In this document: positions 30,943 through 40,999 of the stretch, one piece after another
How positions within the stretch are numbered: position 1 is the first letter of the stretch
Layout: each line of letters opens with the position of its first letter
Assembly: GCF_018139545.1 (NCBI RefSeq)
Contig: NZ_JAGSPJ010000002.1
Coordinates: 558,001-622,000 of the forward strand
Direction of reading: 5' to 3'
Source of the DNA: Affinundibacterium fentianense
GTDB lineage: Bacteria > Pseudomonadota > Gammaproteobacteria > Burkholderiales > Burkholderiaceae_D
DNA length: 64,000 nucleotides
The notes under the pieces: model-generated
Database searches by the model: none
The model's input: only the letters and a program-made list of their open reading frames with translations
Told to the model about the DNA's origin: nothing
Program-made: the position numbers and the translations under genes

Positions 30943-32451
30943 CTACTTCAAACGCAATGTGAACCAAAACAGACTGCCTCCGACCTGTCCATGCTCATAG
31001 CCCACTTCACCACCTAATTTATTGACTATTCGCTGAACTATCGACAGTCCGAGACCATGTCCTTCGGTATTGTTCGTATCAAAACGAGTGAATTGTTCAA
31101 ACAGGCGACTTTGTTGTTCCGCACTCAATCCAGGCCCCGCGTCTTGTACCCAGCATTTAACATAGCCATTCGCTAAATTGGTTACACCTAATTCGATTTG
31201 GGGACTATTACCGCCATATTTAATCGCATTCGACAAATAATTCACCCACACTTCTTCAATCCATTGCGCATTGCCGCGAACGATGGGCCAAGTTCCTTTG
31301 ATACTTATACGTGCGTGGCGCTCTCGAGCGAATGAATCTAATCGCTGTTTGGCTTCGAAGACCGTGTCCTCTAGAGATACTCTCTCCATGGGTATTTCGT
31401 CCTGCTTTCTGACACTCGACAGCAACAACAAAGAATCAATAATGGCATGCATTTTCTTCGCCGATTGTTGAATGCTATTGAGTAACACTCGATTACGCTC
31501 TACGGATAACTCGAGAGTATCTGTATTCAACAAAGTCGACGCTCCCATCAAATTACTCACAGGCTGTTTTAAGTCATGCGCTACGGTATGCGCATAGGCA
31601 TCTAACTCACGATTTTGTAGAAGAAGTTCATCCGACTTCTTCTCGAGCAATGATGATTTCGACCGTAAATCGGCCGTTCTCTCCGCAACAAGAAACTCGA
31701 GTTCCTCGCGGTACAGTTCTAATTCCTTGTCTAACGCATCACGTTTTTCCAACTCATCCTGAATACTCAAACGCATCGCATTGATCGCGAACACCACTAA
31801 ATCTAACTCGTCTTGCGCTGCTTTGTTTCGACGCTGCAATTTAAGTTCTTTTTTCAGATTTGTGAGATCGAGTTGCTGCAAATATTCAGCCGTTTTTTCC
31901 AAATGTCTCCCGATCCAATGACGAATAATCAAAAGAACAAAAAATGCCAACATCAGTAAACTGACCGTCGTCGTGACTGCAATACTTTTTGCAGTATTCC
32001 ACATCTGTTCCTCGATATTCGTGGCCATCAACTCCACGTGAAGAACCCCCAACGCAAACTCTTCCTTCCCCTCTCGATAGATAATTTTGAAATCACGCTC
32101 AAGTAAGGTCTTTGCATGAGCAGCATTTTTTCGTCTCCACTGATCTTGCAGCTCGCCTTGCAAATGCAATAAACCGACGTCTGGAATCTTGGCAATGCCA
32201 TCCAGCAGCGCATCAATTCTCGGACGATCAACCGACCACATTCCTGCCGCTAGGCTTGGCAAGTAGCTCGCTTCAATTTCAGTAAATCGCGTTTCCAAAT
32301 GCGCAATTGCTGAAAAGTACGCGCGATAAATTTGGATAGCAGTGACGGCACTGGCAACCACCATTGTAAAAATCAAAACTGCCCAAACGATCTTACTTCC
32401 AAGGTGCGTGCGCTGGACATTAGTAGAAGGGTGGAAATTCTCGACAACCAT
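30943..32451 (-). CDS. Sensor histidine kinase
   Basis: A 502-residue kinase: membrane segments near residues 24-46 and 158-180 flank a periplasmic region of about 110 residues, followed by a HAMP-like linker and coiled coil. The phospho-acceptor is His292 in HTVAHDLKQPVSN. The ATPase domain has the N box (NYLSNAIKYGG), G1 (DAGPGL) and G2 (GHGLGLSIV). The start is the ATG at 32451, two bases after the stop of the binding-protein gene, so the two are coupled. No response regulator gene is adjacent, so the partner must be elsewhere. Confidence 0.9.
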   Translation of the reverse strand: MVVENFHPSTNVQRTHLGSKIVWAVLIFTMVVASAVTAIQIYRAYFSAIAHLETRFTEIEASYLPSLAAGMWSVDRPRIDALLDGIAKIPDVGLLHLQGELQDQWRRKNAAHAKTLLERDFKIIYREGKEEFALGVLHVELMATNIEEQMWNTAKSIAVTTTVSLLMLAFFVLLIIRHWIGRHLEKTAEYLQQLDLTNLKKELKLQRRNKAAQDELDLVVFAINAMRLSIQDELEKRDALDKELELYREELEFLVAERTADLRSKSSLLEKKSDELLLQNRELDAYAHTVAHDLKQPVSNLMGASTLLNTDTLELSVERNRVLLNSIQQSAKKMHAIIDSLLLLSSVRKQDEIPMERVSLEDTVFEAKQRLDSFARERHARISIKGTWPIVRGNAQWIEEVWVNYLSNAIKYGGNSPQIELGVTNLANGYVKCWVQDAGPGLSAEQQSRLFEQFTRFDTNNTEGHGLGLSIVQRIVNKLGGEVGYEHGQVGGSLFWFTLRLK

Positions 32452-32453
32452 AC

Positions 32454-33353
32454 TTAAAATCCTAACGCGGGTGAAAACCACAATTCCCTATGCTGCAAAG
32501 GCGTCGCGGAACTGAGGTAAGGATTGTCGAGTTTAAGAATGCGCCGATTCTTTAGGTCTGCTTGCGCTATCACGGCCCCAAATTGTTTTAAGAAGAGAGT
32601 TCGCATGCTGCCGTCTTTCATTGCGATCAGCAAACCGCGCTCTATCGCTGCAGCAAGTTTGATTTGATCTTTTTTCACAAAAAAATAAAGCGGTGCTGGG
32701 TAATAGAGAACCCAATTCGGTGCAACGCGAAAATCCAATGATGAGTGTGCCTGCAATTCCACATCAATTTCCATCACAGAGCGAGGAAAATAATCAATCC
32801 TGCCACGCTTTAACATCTCGAACAGTCCCTCATAACTCGAACTCGGGCTAACTTTAAATTGATTCGCGAGGAGAATTGGATAATCTGGCCAATCGTGTCC
32901 CTGCCCTGCTCGTAAATGCCGTAATTCGTTTGGTGCAGTTAAATTTGCAAACTGTTGTGTTTGATTCGCATTGATCAACAAGAGACGCCATCCCAATAAC
33001 CCCCTATCGATGGGAATGCGGATCGGCAATAATTCTTCTTCTCGTTCTGGATTCGTCATGGTCCAAACAACGTCGAGTTCCTTGCCCATCTGAACCTGAC
33101 GTAGCGTACGCCATTGCGGCATACTAATTTTGCTGGGTCTGGCTTCAAAATTTTCACCAGACTTTAATAATGCCAACTTTAACAAAGCGATCGGATAGTG
33201 TCCGCGCTCATCATTCGACATCGACGCTGCCCATGCATAAGTCACGATCTGTTTCGACCAACTCAACTGAGGCAATAGACAAAGCACCAGTACCATGCTG
33301 TTGGCAAACTTGGAGCCCACCAACGAGCGTCGGCCAACAAGAATAGCGGTCAT
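32454..33353 (-). CDS. Periplasmic substrate-binding protein linked to histidine kinase
   Basis: A 299-residue protein with a signal peptide (hydrophobic MVLVLCLLPQLSWS after a basic stretch) and a family-3-like binding fold, with a lobe pattern KELDVVWTMTNPEREEELLPIRIPIDRGLLGWRL broken here into its key parts: VVWTMTNPEREEELLP then IPIDRGLLGWRL. The start is uncertain: ATG at 33353 or GTG at 33374. Its stop lies two bases before the kinase ATG, which suggests a solute-sensing accessory to that kinase rather than a transporter component. No permease is present. The 306 bases upstream (33354-33659) separate two divergent binding-protein genes; no operator was recognised. Confidence 0.7.
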   Translation of the reverse strand: MTAILVGRRSLVGSKFANSMVLVLCLLPQLSWSKQIVTYAWAASMSNDERGHYPIALLKLALLKSGENFEARPSKISMPQWRTLRQVQMGKELDVVWTMTNPEREEELLPIRIPIDRGLLGWRLLLINANQTQQFANLTAPNELRHLRAGQGHDWPDYPILLANQFKVSPSSSYEGLFEMLKRGRIDYFPRSVMEIDVELQAHSSLDFRVAPNWVLYYPAPLYFFVKKDQIKLAAAIERGLLIAMKDGSMRTLFLKQFGAVIAQADLKNRRILKLDNPYLSSATPLQHRELWFSPALGF

Positions 33354-33659
33354 GAAAAGAAATAAGAGCAACACGTTCTACACCTTCGTCATTTCCAACA
33401 AATCACACATTGACCAACTAGAGTTTAGGGACGGTTTATTTCCTCGTCGCTCTATCTTATCTGATTTCAATCAGCCAATTTCGAATTGAGACCTTTCTGT
33501 TGTAAAGAGGTGATATCAGAAAGAAATGTCTAATTAATAGCGGTAGCACACTGCTTCTGCCTTTCATCGCGCGCGATGCGAATTGTTGATTGAATTTCTG
33601 GAATTCTTATGCGACCATCTTTTAAATCTTTCCTTGAAGCATGAATCGAAGGCAATTAG

Positions 33660-34436
33660 ATGAAAACATTCCGACTCGTCGCGATTATCTTTCTCATCAG
33701 TCTACACATGTCTGTCTTCGCAGAAGTCAGAACACCGCTAAAGTTGTGCTTCGAAGACGCTGCACAACGTCCCTGGACGATGCCTGATGGGTCCGGATTG
33801 AATATCGAACTCCTCCGCAAAGTTGAATTGCAAATCGGGGAACGATTTGAATTGTCAGCCAAGCCTTGGAAGCGGTGCCTGGAAGAAGTCAAGCATGGTG
33901 TGATCGACGGCTATTTTGGTGCTGCTTATTCAGAGGAACGACAAATTTTCAGTGTATTTCCCAGCTTGGCAGACGGACAGTTAGATACAGCAAGTGCCTT
34001 GAACGAAGATGTCGCGAGGGTCTTTATCGACAAAAATAGCGCAGCGCGCTGGGATGGCAAGCGTTTTCGAGGAGTCAGTCAAGCGATCCTTGTTCAACGC
34101 GGTTATTTAGTTGGCGATATCTTGCGAGAACAAGGTGAAAAGATTAGAGAGATTCGGCAAATTGATGAAGCTTTTGATCTACTGATTAAACAACGCGCCG
34201 AAGTCGCTATTTTGCAAGGAATTGATGCCTATTTCCTAACGCGCCACGATCAACGCTACAAGGATAGGATCGAAATCTATGCTTCCCCGTTTGTCAATTT
34301 ACCCATGTTTCTCGCTTTTAGTCGAACCGCCTATACTCGTGATGCAAACCGGATTCAAGCGATCTGGGCTGCCATCAAAACAATACGTCAATCCAGTAGC
34401 TACCAGCTTTTGCTTGAAGCAGCGAGTCAGCGCTAA
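33660..34436 (+). CDS. Orphan periplasmic substrate-binding protein (SBP_bac_3-like)
   Basis: A 258-residue protein with a short signal peptide (about residues 1-21, ending SVFAE) and a family-3 binding fold: LCFEDAAQRPWTMPDGSGLNIELL, then KRCLEEVKHGVIDGYFGAAYSEER and a second-lobe FDLLIKQRAEVAILQGIDAYF. There are no transport genes beside it. It is divergent from the other binding-protein/kinase pair, and a small PsiF gene follows on the same strand about 100 bases on. The ligand is unknown. Confidence 0.75.
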   Translation: MKTFRLVAIIFLISLHMSVFAEVRTPLKLCFEDAAQRPWTMPDGSGLNIELLRKVELQIGERFELSAKPWKRCLEEVKHGVIDGYFGAAYSEERQIFSVFPSLADGQLDTASALNEDVARVFIDKNSAARWDGKRFRGVSQAILVQRGYLVGDILREQGEKIREIRQIDEAFDLLIKQRAEVAILQGIDAYFLTRHDQRYKDRIEIYASPFVNLPMFLAFSRTAYTRDANRIQAIWAAIKTIRQSSSYQLLLEAASQR

Positions 34437-34537
34437 ATCATCCCCATTTGCATTTTTTAACACAGTATTGATTGCACCTTACGAAGAAGTCTTCTATAGT
34501 CAGATTCAAACCCTCACTCACTTTAAAGGAGTCACTC

Positions 34538-34819
34538 ATGAAAAAAATCGTAATCTCGCTAGCTCTACTCTGCCCGATGATGATGGCACACGCTGTCACC
34601 GCACAACAATCCAAAATGACCACTTGCAACAAAGAAGCAACGGGCAAGAAAGGCGATGAACGCAAAGCGTTTATGAAAGAATGTCTGTCGGCAAAACCAG
34701 CCGTCGAAGAAAAAAAACTGACCACGCAACAAGACAAAATGAAGTCCTGTAATGCGGATGCAAAAGGGATGAAAGGAGATGAACGCAAGCAATTCATGTC
34801 CACATGCCTCAAGAAATAA
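34538..34819 (+). CDS. PsiF family protein
   Basis: A 93-residue secreted protein. A signal peptide (KKIVISLALLCPMMMAHA) is followed by two copies of the PsiF repeat, each with Gln-x-Lys-Met, Cys-Asn, Gly-x-Lys-Gly-Asp-Glu-Arg-Lys and Phe-Met-x-x-Cys-Leu, giving two cysteines per repeat. AAAGGAG lies 7 bases before the ATG. E. coli psiF is induced by phosphate starvation, but the biochemical role of the family is unknown. No Pho box was identified here. Confidence 0.88.
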   Translation: MKKIVISLALLCPMMMAHAVTAQQSKMTTCNKEATGKKGDERKAFMKECLSAKPAVEEKKLTTQQDKMKSCNADAKGMKGDERKQFMSTCLKK

Positions 34820-34835
34820 ACCAATTTTGATCGGG

Positions 34836-34874
34836 AACCTGCATAGACCAACAGAAATCCGGTCATTGCAGGTT
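34836..34874. terminator. Hairpin between convergent psiF-like gene and copA
   Basis: Two-part stem: AACCTGCA/TGCAGGTT (34836-34843, 34867-34874) and GACC/GGTC (34846-34849, 34861-34864), separated by a 2x2 internal loop. No T-run follows on either strand, so termination strength is uncertain. Confidence 0.4.
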
Positions 34875-34938
34875 GGTCACAGGTGAATTGATCGCCATAA
34901 AGTTTGATTTAGAAACAACGGTCGAAACTCTACCATCT

Positions 34939-37335
34939 TTACGGCTGCCAGCGCTTCAAGAGCAATGCATTCGACACGACGCTCACACTGGAGAGTGCCA
35001 TTGCTGCTCCAGCCAACATCGGATTTAAATATCCGCAAGCGGCTAAAGGAATGCCGATCAGGTTATAGATAAAGGCCCAGCCTAGATTTTGGCGTATCTT
35101 ATTGTAGGTTTTTTTCGAGATCGCGATAGCGTCCGCGACCAGTAAGGGATTGCCACGCATCAGTGTTATTCCTGCCGTATGCATAGCAACATCGGTACCA
35201 GTTGCCATCGCCATTCCGACGTCAGCGGCAGCAAGTGCGGGTGCATCGTTAATCCCATCACCAACCATAGCAATGCGCGCGCCAGTCCGCTGCAACTGGC
35301 GAATCACATCAGATTTTTCAGCTGGTAAAATTTGTGCGTAAATTTCATCGATTCCAAGCTGTGTGCCAACTGCATTTGCGCTGCCCCAATTGTCGCCACT
35401 CAGCATCACGGTTCGTAAACCTAAGCTTCGCAAACGCGCAATGACTTGCGCGGCTTCTGGTTTAATTTGATCGCCAAATACCAAACTCGCAGCTAGATAA
35501 AAACCAGTTTCATCCTGTATCGCTAAGCACGCAACGGTCCGTCCAGCTTGTTCCTCCCGCTTAATCTCTTCGAGTGCAGTACTTGTATTGAGACCAAGCT
35601 CAACCATCCAAGTCAAATTTCCTAAATAAATTACTGACTCAGTCGCACTCTTTACAGATGCTTGCACACCACGGCCTGGAGTTGTCACTGCATCGACAAC
35701 TGAAGCGATCTCGACACCCGCTTGACGTGCACTTTGCATCACAGCATAGGCCAAAGGATGATTGCTCGTCTGTTGAACAGCCGCTGCCAACCGCAGCACT
35801 TCAGTCTGGGATAATCGCTCGCTCACAATTTTTATTAGCTCGGGCTTCCCTTCAGTGAGCGTACCCGTTTTGTCAAATGCCACAGCGGTCAGCTCATGCG
35901 CCAATTCCATTGCTTGCGCGTCTTTAATCAGGATACCGTGTTGAGCAGCAACGCCTGTCCCAACCATGATCGCAGTCGGCGTTGCTAAGCCAAGTGCACA
36001 AGGGCAAGCGATTACTTGCACGGCAACCGCATTCAATAAAGCCTGCTGCCAATCGCCATTTGCAATTCCCCAAACCAACAAGGTCAACAATGATAAACCC
36101 AAGACCACGGGAACAAACACGGCGCTAACACGATCAACCAAGGACTGTATAGGAGCCTTGACTGCCTGTGCATTTTCCACCATCCGAATGATTTGCGAGA
36201 GCATGGAATCGGCACCAAGGCTCGTCGCCTTGACCAGCAACAAACCATCTGAATTAAGTGAACCACCAAACACTTTTGCGTCAATCGATTTACTGACTGG
36301 TAGATTTTCACCCGTCAACATCGATTCATCAAGGTGACTCCGTCCCTCGACGATCAGACCATCGACTGGTAGTCGAGATCCCGCTCGTACAACCACGATA
36401 TCACCCTGCCGAACATCGTTCACGGGCAATTCAATGTCAATACCATCTCGACGCACTATCGCGCTGTTCACGCGTAAAGAATCCAAAGCACGTATTGCCT
36501 CCAAAGTCTGGTGTTTCGCTCGGGTTTCCAGCCATTTGCCTAGCAGCACGAGCGTAATCACGACCGCGGATGACTCAAAATACAAATGTGGCATCCTATG
36601 AGCAGAATGCGCCATCATGAGATACAAAGACAAACCATAAGCCGAACTGGTTCCAAGTGCCACCAACAAATCCATGTTGCCACTGCGTGCTAACAAGGCT
36701 CGCCATCCAGCTCGATAAAAACGTGCACCAATATAAAATTGTACTGGTGTCGCAAGTAATAGTTGTACCCATCCCGGCAACATCCAATCGATACCAAATG
36801 GACTGAGGAACATTGGAAGAACCAACGGCAAGCTCAACGCAATAGCTAGGTACAATTGTTGAAGTTGATGCCGCGCGATGACGTTTGGGCTCGCTGCAGA
36901 GGGGAATTTTGCAGCCGTATCGTCGTGCAAATTCGCTGCATAACCAGCGCGCGTTGCGGCAGCAATCAATTCTGACGACGTGGTTTCCATTAAGGCTTTG
37001 ATCTGGGCTTTCTCTGTCGCTAGATTCACACTGACTTGAATAACACCATCGACTTTCTTGAGTGCTTTTTCAACTCGTCCAACGCACGATGCGCAACTCA
37101 TGTCACCGATACTCAAAACAATTTCTTGGCTTGCAACGGCATAACTTGCACGCTCGACTGCCTCAACCAGCTGATTCAGACCAATATCTTCCGCTAATTC
37201 TATCCTTGCTTTCTCGGTGGCTAAGTTCACAGAAACGGCGGAAACACCAGGAACGGAACGTAACACTTTTTCGACTCGGCCGACACACGACGAACACGTC
37301 ATACCGAGTATGGGAAGATTAAACAGCTTTTGCAT
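34939..37335 (-). CDS. copA: Copper-exporting P1B-type ATPase
   Basis: A 798-residue Cu(I) P-type ATPase that pumps cytoplasmic copper to the periplasm. Two N-terminal metal-binding domains are visible (GMTCSSC with Cys14/Cys17, and DMSCASC with Cys81/Cys84). Eight membrane segments follow, with the CPC ion motif in [12 protein letters not shown] (about 444), the phosphorylation site DKTGTLTEG (about 486), and the hinge [10 protein letters not shown] (about 689). All catalytic motifs are intact. A metallochaperone gene is divergent, 162 bases away. No cueR/merR gene is adjacent and I could not identify a CueR operator between them. Confidence 0.96.
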   Translation of the reverse strand: MQKLFNLPILGMTCSSCVGRVEKVLRSVPGVSAVSVNLATEKARIELAEDIGLNQLVEAVERASYAVASQEIVLSIGDMSCASCVGRVEKALKKVDGVIQVSVNLATEKAQIKALMETTSSELIAAATRAGYAANLHDDTAAKFPSAASPNVIARHQLQQLYLAIALSLPLVLPMFLSPFGIDWMLPGWVQLLLATPVQFYIGARFYRAGWRALLARSGNMDLLVALGTSSAYGLSLYLMMAHSAHRMPHLYFESSAVVITLVLLGKWLETRAKHQTLEAIRALDSLRVNSAIVRRDGIDIELPVNDVRQGDIVVVRAGSRLPVDGLIVEGRSHLDESMLTGENLPVSKSIDAKVFGGSLNSDGLLLVKATSLGADSMLSQIIRMVENAQAVKAPIQSLVDRVSAVFVPVVLGLSLLTLLVWGIANGDWQQALLNAVAVQVIACPCALGLATPTAIMVGTGVAAQHGILIKDAQAMELAHELTAVAFDKTGTLTEGKPELIKIVSERLSQTEVLRLAAAVQQTSNHPLAYAVMQSARQAGVEIASVVDAVTTPGRGVQASVKSATESVIYLGNLTWMVELGLNTSTALEEIKREEQAGRTVACLAIQDETGFYLAASLVFGDQIKPEAAQVIARLRSLGLRTVMLSGDNWGSANAVGTQLGIDEIYAQILPAEKSDVIRQLQRTGARIAMVGDGINDAPALAAADVGMAMATGTDVAMHTAGITLMRGNPLLVADAIAISKKTYNKIRQNLGWAFIYNLIGIPLAACGYLNPMLAGAAMALSSVSVVSNALLLKRWQP

Positions 37336-37497
37336 AATTAATGTAGACGTAATCGCAATCCTAAGAATTCTACACCCGCCTGCTCGTTAACATCTCGACC
37401 ATTGATGATGAAGCGCAAATCCCTCTGATTAAAATCAAGCAACTTAGCCCTAAAAGAAGATTACAATCGCATTTTCAGCAACATCAGGATGTAGACT

Positions 37498-37704
37498 ATG
37501 AGCGAATTTCATGTAGAAGATATGACTTGCAAGCATTGCGAAGCGAGTATCACCAAAGCGATCCAACAGCTTGATAGCGCAGCGATCGTACAAGTTGATC
37601 TACCGCGACACATCGTCAGAGTCGATTCAAGTCAAAGCAATACTGCGATCGAAGAAGCCATTCGCGACGCGGGATTTACACCGCAATTGCAAGGTTCGGA
37701 ATAG
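37498..37704 (+). CDS. Copper chaperone (HMA domain, CopZ-like)
   Basis: A 68-residue single heavy-metal-associated domain. The metal site is MTCKHC at residues 9-14, and the beta-alpha-beta-beta-alpha-beta pattern is complete. It would carry Cu(I) in the cytoplasm and hand it to the divergent CopA. The two share a 162-base intergenic region and probably copper-responsive control. The family also includes mercury and zinc proteins; the neighbour favours copper. Confidence 0.88.
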   Translation: MSEFHVEDMTCKHCEASITKAIQQLDSAAIVQVDLPRHIVRVDSSQSNTAIEEAIRDAGFTPQLQGSE

Positions 37705-37739
37705 CGCCCTAGTTTGCCTTTCAAGAATCCAAAGGGATG

Positions 37740-38471
37740 CTAATAAAAATAGCGCACCAGCAACGGGACTAGGGTGGGCGCAATGAAGGCCGTCAACATG
37801 CCGTTCAACCCCATTCCGAGCCCTGCAAACGTGCCAAGCTCTTTACTCACTTGAAACGCTCTTGCTGTACCAATGCCATGCGCAGCGAGACCAAGCGCGA
37901 AACCACGTATTTCCGGTGATGTAATGCGCATCCAATTGAACAAATAACGCGCGACCAATGCTCCAAAGGCCCCCGTTAATATAACAATCGCCGCAGCGAT
38001 CGATGGACTACCACCAATTTTATCCGCGATACCCATGGCGATCGGTGTGGTCGCGGACTTGGGGCCAATAGAAAGGGCAAGTTGGGTTGAGCCCTGCATC
38101 CAAATAATCATCAAGACCGCCGAACACATCGCAGTCAAGCAGCCAGCCAATAATCCCATCATCAATGGCAACAGCTGTCGACGTAGTTTTGGCAATTGTC
38201 TAGCTAATGGAATTGCCAGTGCAACAGTGACTGGGCCTAACATCAAGTGGATCGCTTGAGCGGAAGCAAAATACCGTTCGTAGGAGATACCGCTTCCGAG
38301 CAAGACGACCACAATCATCGTTACCGCAATGACGACAGGATTAGCTAGCGGCGAATATTGACAACGTTTCGCAATCCACAGCGCGCACAAGTACGCGAGC
38401 AAGGTAAGCCCCAAAGCAAACATTGGCGTGTGCCCTAACTCTGTCCAAGCCCGTTGCCAACTCACGCTCAT
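37740..38471 (-). CDS. lrgB: LrgB/CidB family membrane protein
   Basis: A 243-residue inner-membrane protein of the LrgB family (YohK in E. coli) with about six hydrophobic segments. Conserved stretches include MLGPVTVALAIPL, the GPKSATTPIAMGIADKIGG block and GLAAHGIGTARAF. LrgAB/CidAB proteins are linked to murein hydrolase control and, in other bacteria, to export of pyruvate or glycolate-type compounds. Its ATG overlaps the lrgA stop by 4 bases (ATGA), so the two are translationally coupled. Confidence 0.9.
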   Translation of the reverse strand: MSVSWQRAWTELGHTPMFALGLTLLAYLCALWIAKRCQYSPLANPVVIAVTMIVVVLLGSGISYERYFASAQAIHLMLGPVTVALAIPLARQLPKLRRQLLPLMMGLLAGCLTAMCSAVLMIIWMQGSTQLALSIGPKSATTPIAMGIADKIGGSPSIAAAIVILTGAFGALVARYLFNWMRITSPEIRGFALGLAAHGIGTARAFQVSKELGTFAGLGMGLNGMLTAFIAPTLVPLLVRYFY

Positions 38472-38872
38472 AGACTTGACCTATCTTTATGCGTCGAATT
38501 TACGCTCGGTTCAATGGGATGACTAGCTTGCTCAGGCTGGGTATGAAAGAAGAAACGCATGGTGAGAGCGGTGACCACTAAACATAATAAGGTACTGACC
38601 ATAATCGCGACAACCAATGCAAACCAATGTTGTATAACACCGCTTACCGAAACCATAATTCCTACCCCAGCGGGAACAAAAAATAGCGACATATGCTTCA
38701 AAATGCGGTGACTCGATTGTTCGACTAGTTCCATCAAGCGTGGCGATAATAGTAAAGCGATAAACAACAAAACCATCCCAATGACTGGTCCCGGAATGCT
38801 CAAAAGAAAAGCATGCGCAATACCTTCCCCCATACATTGAAAGACGATCAATATCGCAAGTGTCACTAACAT
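38468..38872 (-). CDS. lrgA: LrgA/CidA family membrane protein
   Basis: A small membrane protein with four hydrophobic segments and the family motif SIPGPVIGMVLLF. The ATG at 38872 gives 134 residues, a usual family length, with a weak GAG upstream; a GTG at 38938, two bases after the preceding gene's stop, would add 22 residues and is possible. LrgA is the holin-like partner of LrgB. The gene lies between a binding-protein gene and lrgB and overlaps lrgB by 4 bases, giving a three-gene unit. Confidence 0.87.
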   Translation of the reverse strand: MLVTLAILIVFQCMGEGIAHAFLLSIPGPVIGMVLLFIALLLSPRLMELVEQSSHRILKHMSLFFVPAGVGIMVSVSGVIQHWFALVVAIMVSTLLCLVVTALTMRFFFHTQPEQASHPIEPSVNSTHKDRSSL

Positions 38873-38940
38873 AGGTTTTCTCACTTCCCTTTGCGGATGC
38901 AAGCCGCGTAAAAAACTACTCCAAGAATCAGCCGACACAT

Positions 38941-39750
38941 CTATTTTGTGTATTGCTGCACAACGAGCTGAATCTTTCCATCGCGACGTAGTTTCTCAAC
39001 ACTGGCTTGCAGTTTTTCAACCAATTCGGGGTTCGACTGTAAATTCATTGCGAAGTACAAATCACCGCCTTCATGTAATTTCATCAGTTTGATATATTCC
39101 TCGGACGCGATGCCGAATTGCTTTTGATTCATCGCCATGCCAATCTCTGTATTCACGACGACGTCGAGCTTACCGGATTTGAATACACGCATTTCATCCG
39201 AATTGGAATTGAATAGTTGAATCGCACTCGCTGCCACCCCAGCTTCTCGTAGTTCCGTGATACTAGCCTCTGCTCTGATTGCGCCCACTTTAAATTGATC
39301 TAAATCTCGTATGCTATGAATTTTGTGCGCTATATCAGTACGTGCAAACACCCAAGTAGTGCGGGGTAAAATCGGTCCTATCCACAAGAATTGATGTTCA
39401 CGCGCGGGAATACGTGCAATCGTATAAATCAGCGCATTGGCATTATCTTGGGTGGTCTTATAGGCACGGTTCCATGGAACCAATTGCAGATCGCATTTTA
39501 ATTGTGCCTGCGAACAGGCGAATTGCAAAATATCCGTCGCAATACCTTTAAGCGTATTACCTTGCTTAAAATTGTAGGGTGGCCACTCTTCCGTGTATGC
39601 CTTTATTTCTTGTGATTGGACAGCCGATCCGCTACAAACCAGCCAGATCAACACAAGGAAATGTCGAATACTTGCGCGAAACCGCGCCCCATTCCGTTTG
39701 ATCGGAACATCAACTATTCTGAGTCGAGAATATGTTATTGATTTTTTCAT
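38941..39750 (-). CDS. Periplasmic substrate-binding protein upstream of lrgAB
   Basis: A family-3-type binding protein of about 269 residues (ATG at 39750; a longer frame reaches 39783, and no start has a strong ribosome site). The export signal has a long basic n-region before FLVLIWLVCSGSAVQSQ. The mature part starts IKAYTEEWPPYNFKQGN, the classic first strand of such proteins, and includes WNRAYKTTQDNANALIYTIAR and the second-lobe KSGKLDVVVNTEIGM. No ABC permease is present; instead lrgA and lrgB follow directly. The 167 bases upstream show nothing I recognise. Confidence 0.78.
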   Translation of the reverse strand: MKKSITYSRLRIVDVPIKRNGARFRASIRHFLVLIWLVCSGSAVQSQEIKAYTEEWPPYNFKQGNTLKGIATDILQFACSQAQLKCDLQLVPWNRAYKTTQDNANALIYTIARIPAREHQFLWIGPILPRTTWVFARTDIAHKIHSIRDLDQFKVGAIRAEASITELREAGVAASAIQLFNSNSDEMRVFKSGKLDVVVNTEIGMAMNQKQFGIASEEYIKLMKLHEGGDLYFAMNLQSNPELVEKLQASVEKLRRDGKIQLVVQQYTK

Positions 39751-39917
39751 ACCGTATCGTTTGCCAACATCCTTGTGCAACAATTAATCATCACCAACGA
39801 ACAAACATCAACAAACAACAGCGCGACTTTAATTTTGAGATGAGCGTATCGCCACCCATCCACCCCCTACCGTATGCCTGTCAAGAAATTGTCGCATAAA
39901 CTGTGCACATCCAAACA

Positions 39918-40964
39918 TCAAACGGAAATCGGCAACCCAGTCTTTTGCGCAATCTTTTGCAGAACCTGTTGCATCTTTTGATTGTCAGCATTCAAGGCCG
40001 CAAACATATATGCAGAAAAATCAGCGAGACGATCAACTGACAAGCCTGGATAGACTGGATACACCGACTCGTCCGGATCGAGGAACAACTTACCATCATC
40101 ACGTTGCAAGTATTCACGCGCTACTTCTGCATTAGAGTCCCGTACTCCAGCTAAAAACGTCATACGAGACTCATGAGTAAACATTGTGTATTTTGTTTGA
40201 TCGATAGGTATCTTTTTACTCTGCAAAAAACCGATGAAGGCATTGCGATCTGCAAGACTCGACAAATGTTGATTGAACAACCGAATTAATTCAACAATCT
40301 CAAAGGGAGGTGTCACATTCGCCTCACTTTTTAGTTCCGCGTCCAATTCAATTCCGATCAAACGAAGAAAGTCATTCACAACATTCTTTCGATACAACTG
40401 CGTACGCTCGAAAGGACGGACAATCAACTGGGAACGTCCAAATACATGCGCGATTTTTCCTAACAGTTCTCGATAATCCCAAGCTGGATTTTCACGTAAA
40501 TAGTCATTAAACGACACGGAACCGCGTGCGCCACCTTTAATCACTTGTGCCCAACTTGATTCCATTCGGAGATCTTGACGACGCAAATAAATAATCACTC
40601 GAATATCCGATGTGATTGGTGTAAAAACTTCTTTGATTGCTTCATAATCTTCAACAGATTTGCCAAACGCAAAATGTTCGGAAGAGACAATTAATTTTCT
40701 TGCCGTGGTCGCAAACAAATCTCGGCGAATTTCGGCAATTACGCGATCTCTATCAATCACGGCCCCATTCAAGTACGCGGGTTGTCGTCCCAACACGCCA
40801 TGTGCAAGTAAACTTTGTGACGCTTCTGCTGGTCGATAATAGGCACCGTGTATTGGATAAAAGTAGCCATCTTTGGCAAGTTGCGCTTGATGCCCTGCTA
40901 AAAATTCTTGAATCGACGAGGATCCGGTCTTAGTGGTCCCAAAATGGAGAAACAGAGTTTTCAT
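39918..40964 (-). CDS. Sulfotransferase-like protein
   Basis: A 348-residue cytoplasmic protein with a sulfotransferase-like fold. A PAPS-binding P-loop-like FGTTKTGSSSIQEFL is at residues 8-22, and a 3'-phosphate-binding-like segment, IIYLRRQDLRMESSW, is near 125-139. The remainder is not diagnostic. Such proteins often modify cell-surface glycans, but no polysaccharide genes are nearby. It lies 35 bases downstream of the LysR gene on the same strand and may be cotranscribed with it. The acceptor is unknown, and the family call rests on these two motifs. Confidence 0.7.
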   Translation of the reverse strand: MKTLFLHFGTTKTGSSSIQEFLAGHQAQLAKDGYFYPIHGAYYRPAEASQSLLAHGVLGRQPAYLNGAVIDRDRVIAEIRRDLFATTARKLIVSSEHFAFGKSVEDYEAIKEVFTPITSDIRVIIYLRRQDLRMESSWAQVIKGGARGSVSFNDYLRENPAWDYRELLGKIAHVFGRSQLIVRPFERTQLYRKNVVNDFLRLIGIELDAELKSEANVTPPFEIVELIRLFNQHLSSLADRNAFIGFLQSKKIPIDQTKYTMFTHESRMTFLAGVRDSNAEVAREYLQRDDGKLFLDPDESVYPVYPGLSVDRLADFSAYMFAALNADNQKMQQVLQKIAQKTGLPISV

Positions 40965-40999
40965 TTTTCAGTGTATCGATTGTGATTAAATTCGCGCTA

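Noticed and set aside
37336..37497. CueR/MerR-type operator between copA and the copper chaperone gene
   Set aside because: I looked for a dyad with a long -35/-10 spacer and found no convincing match.
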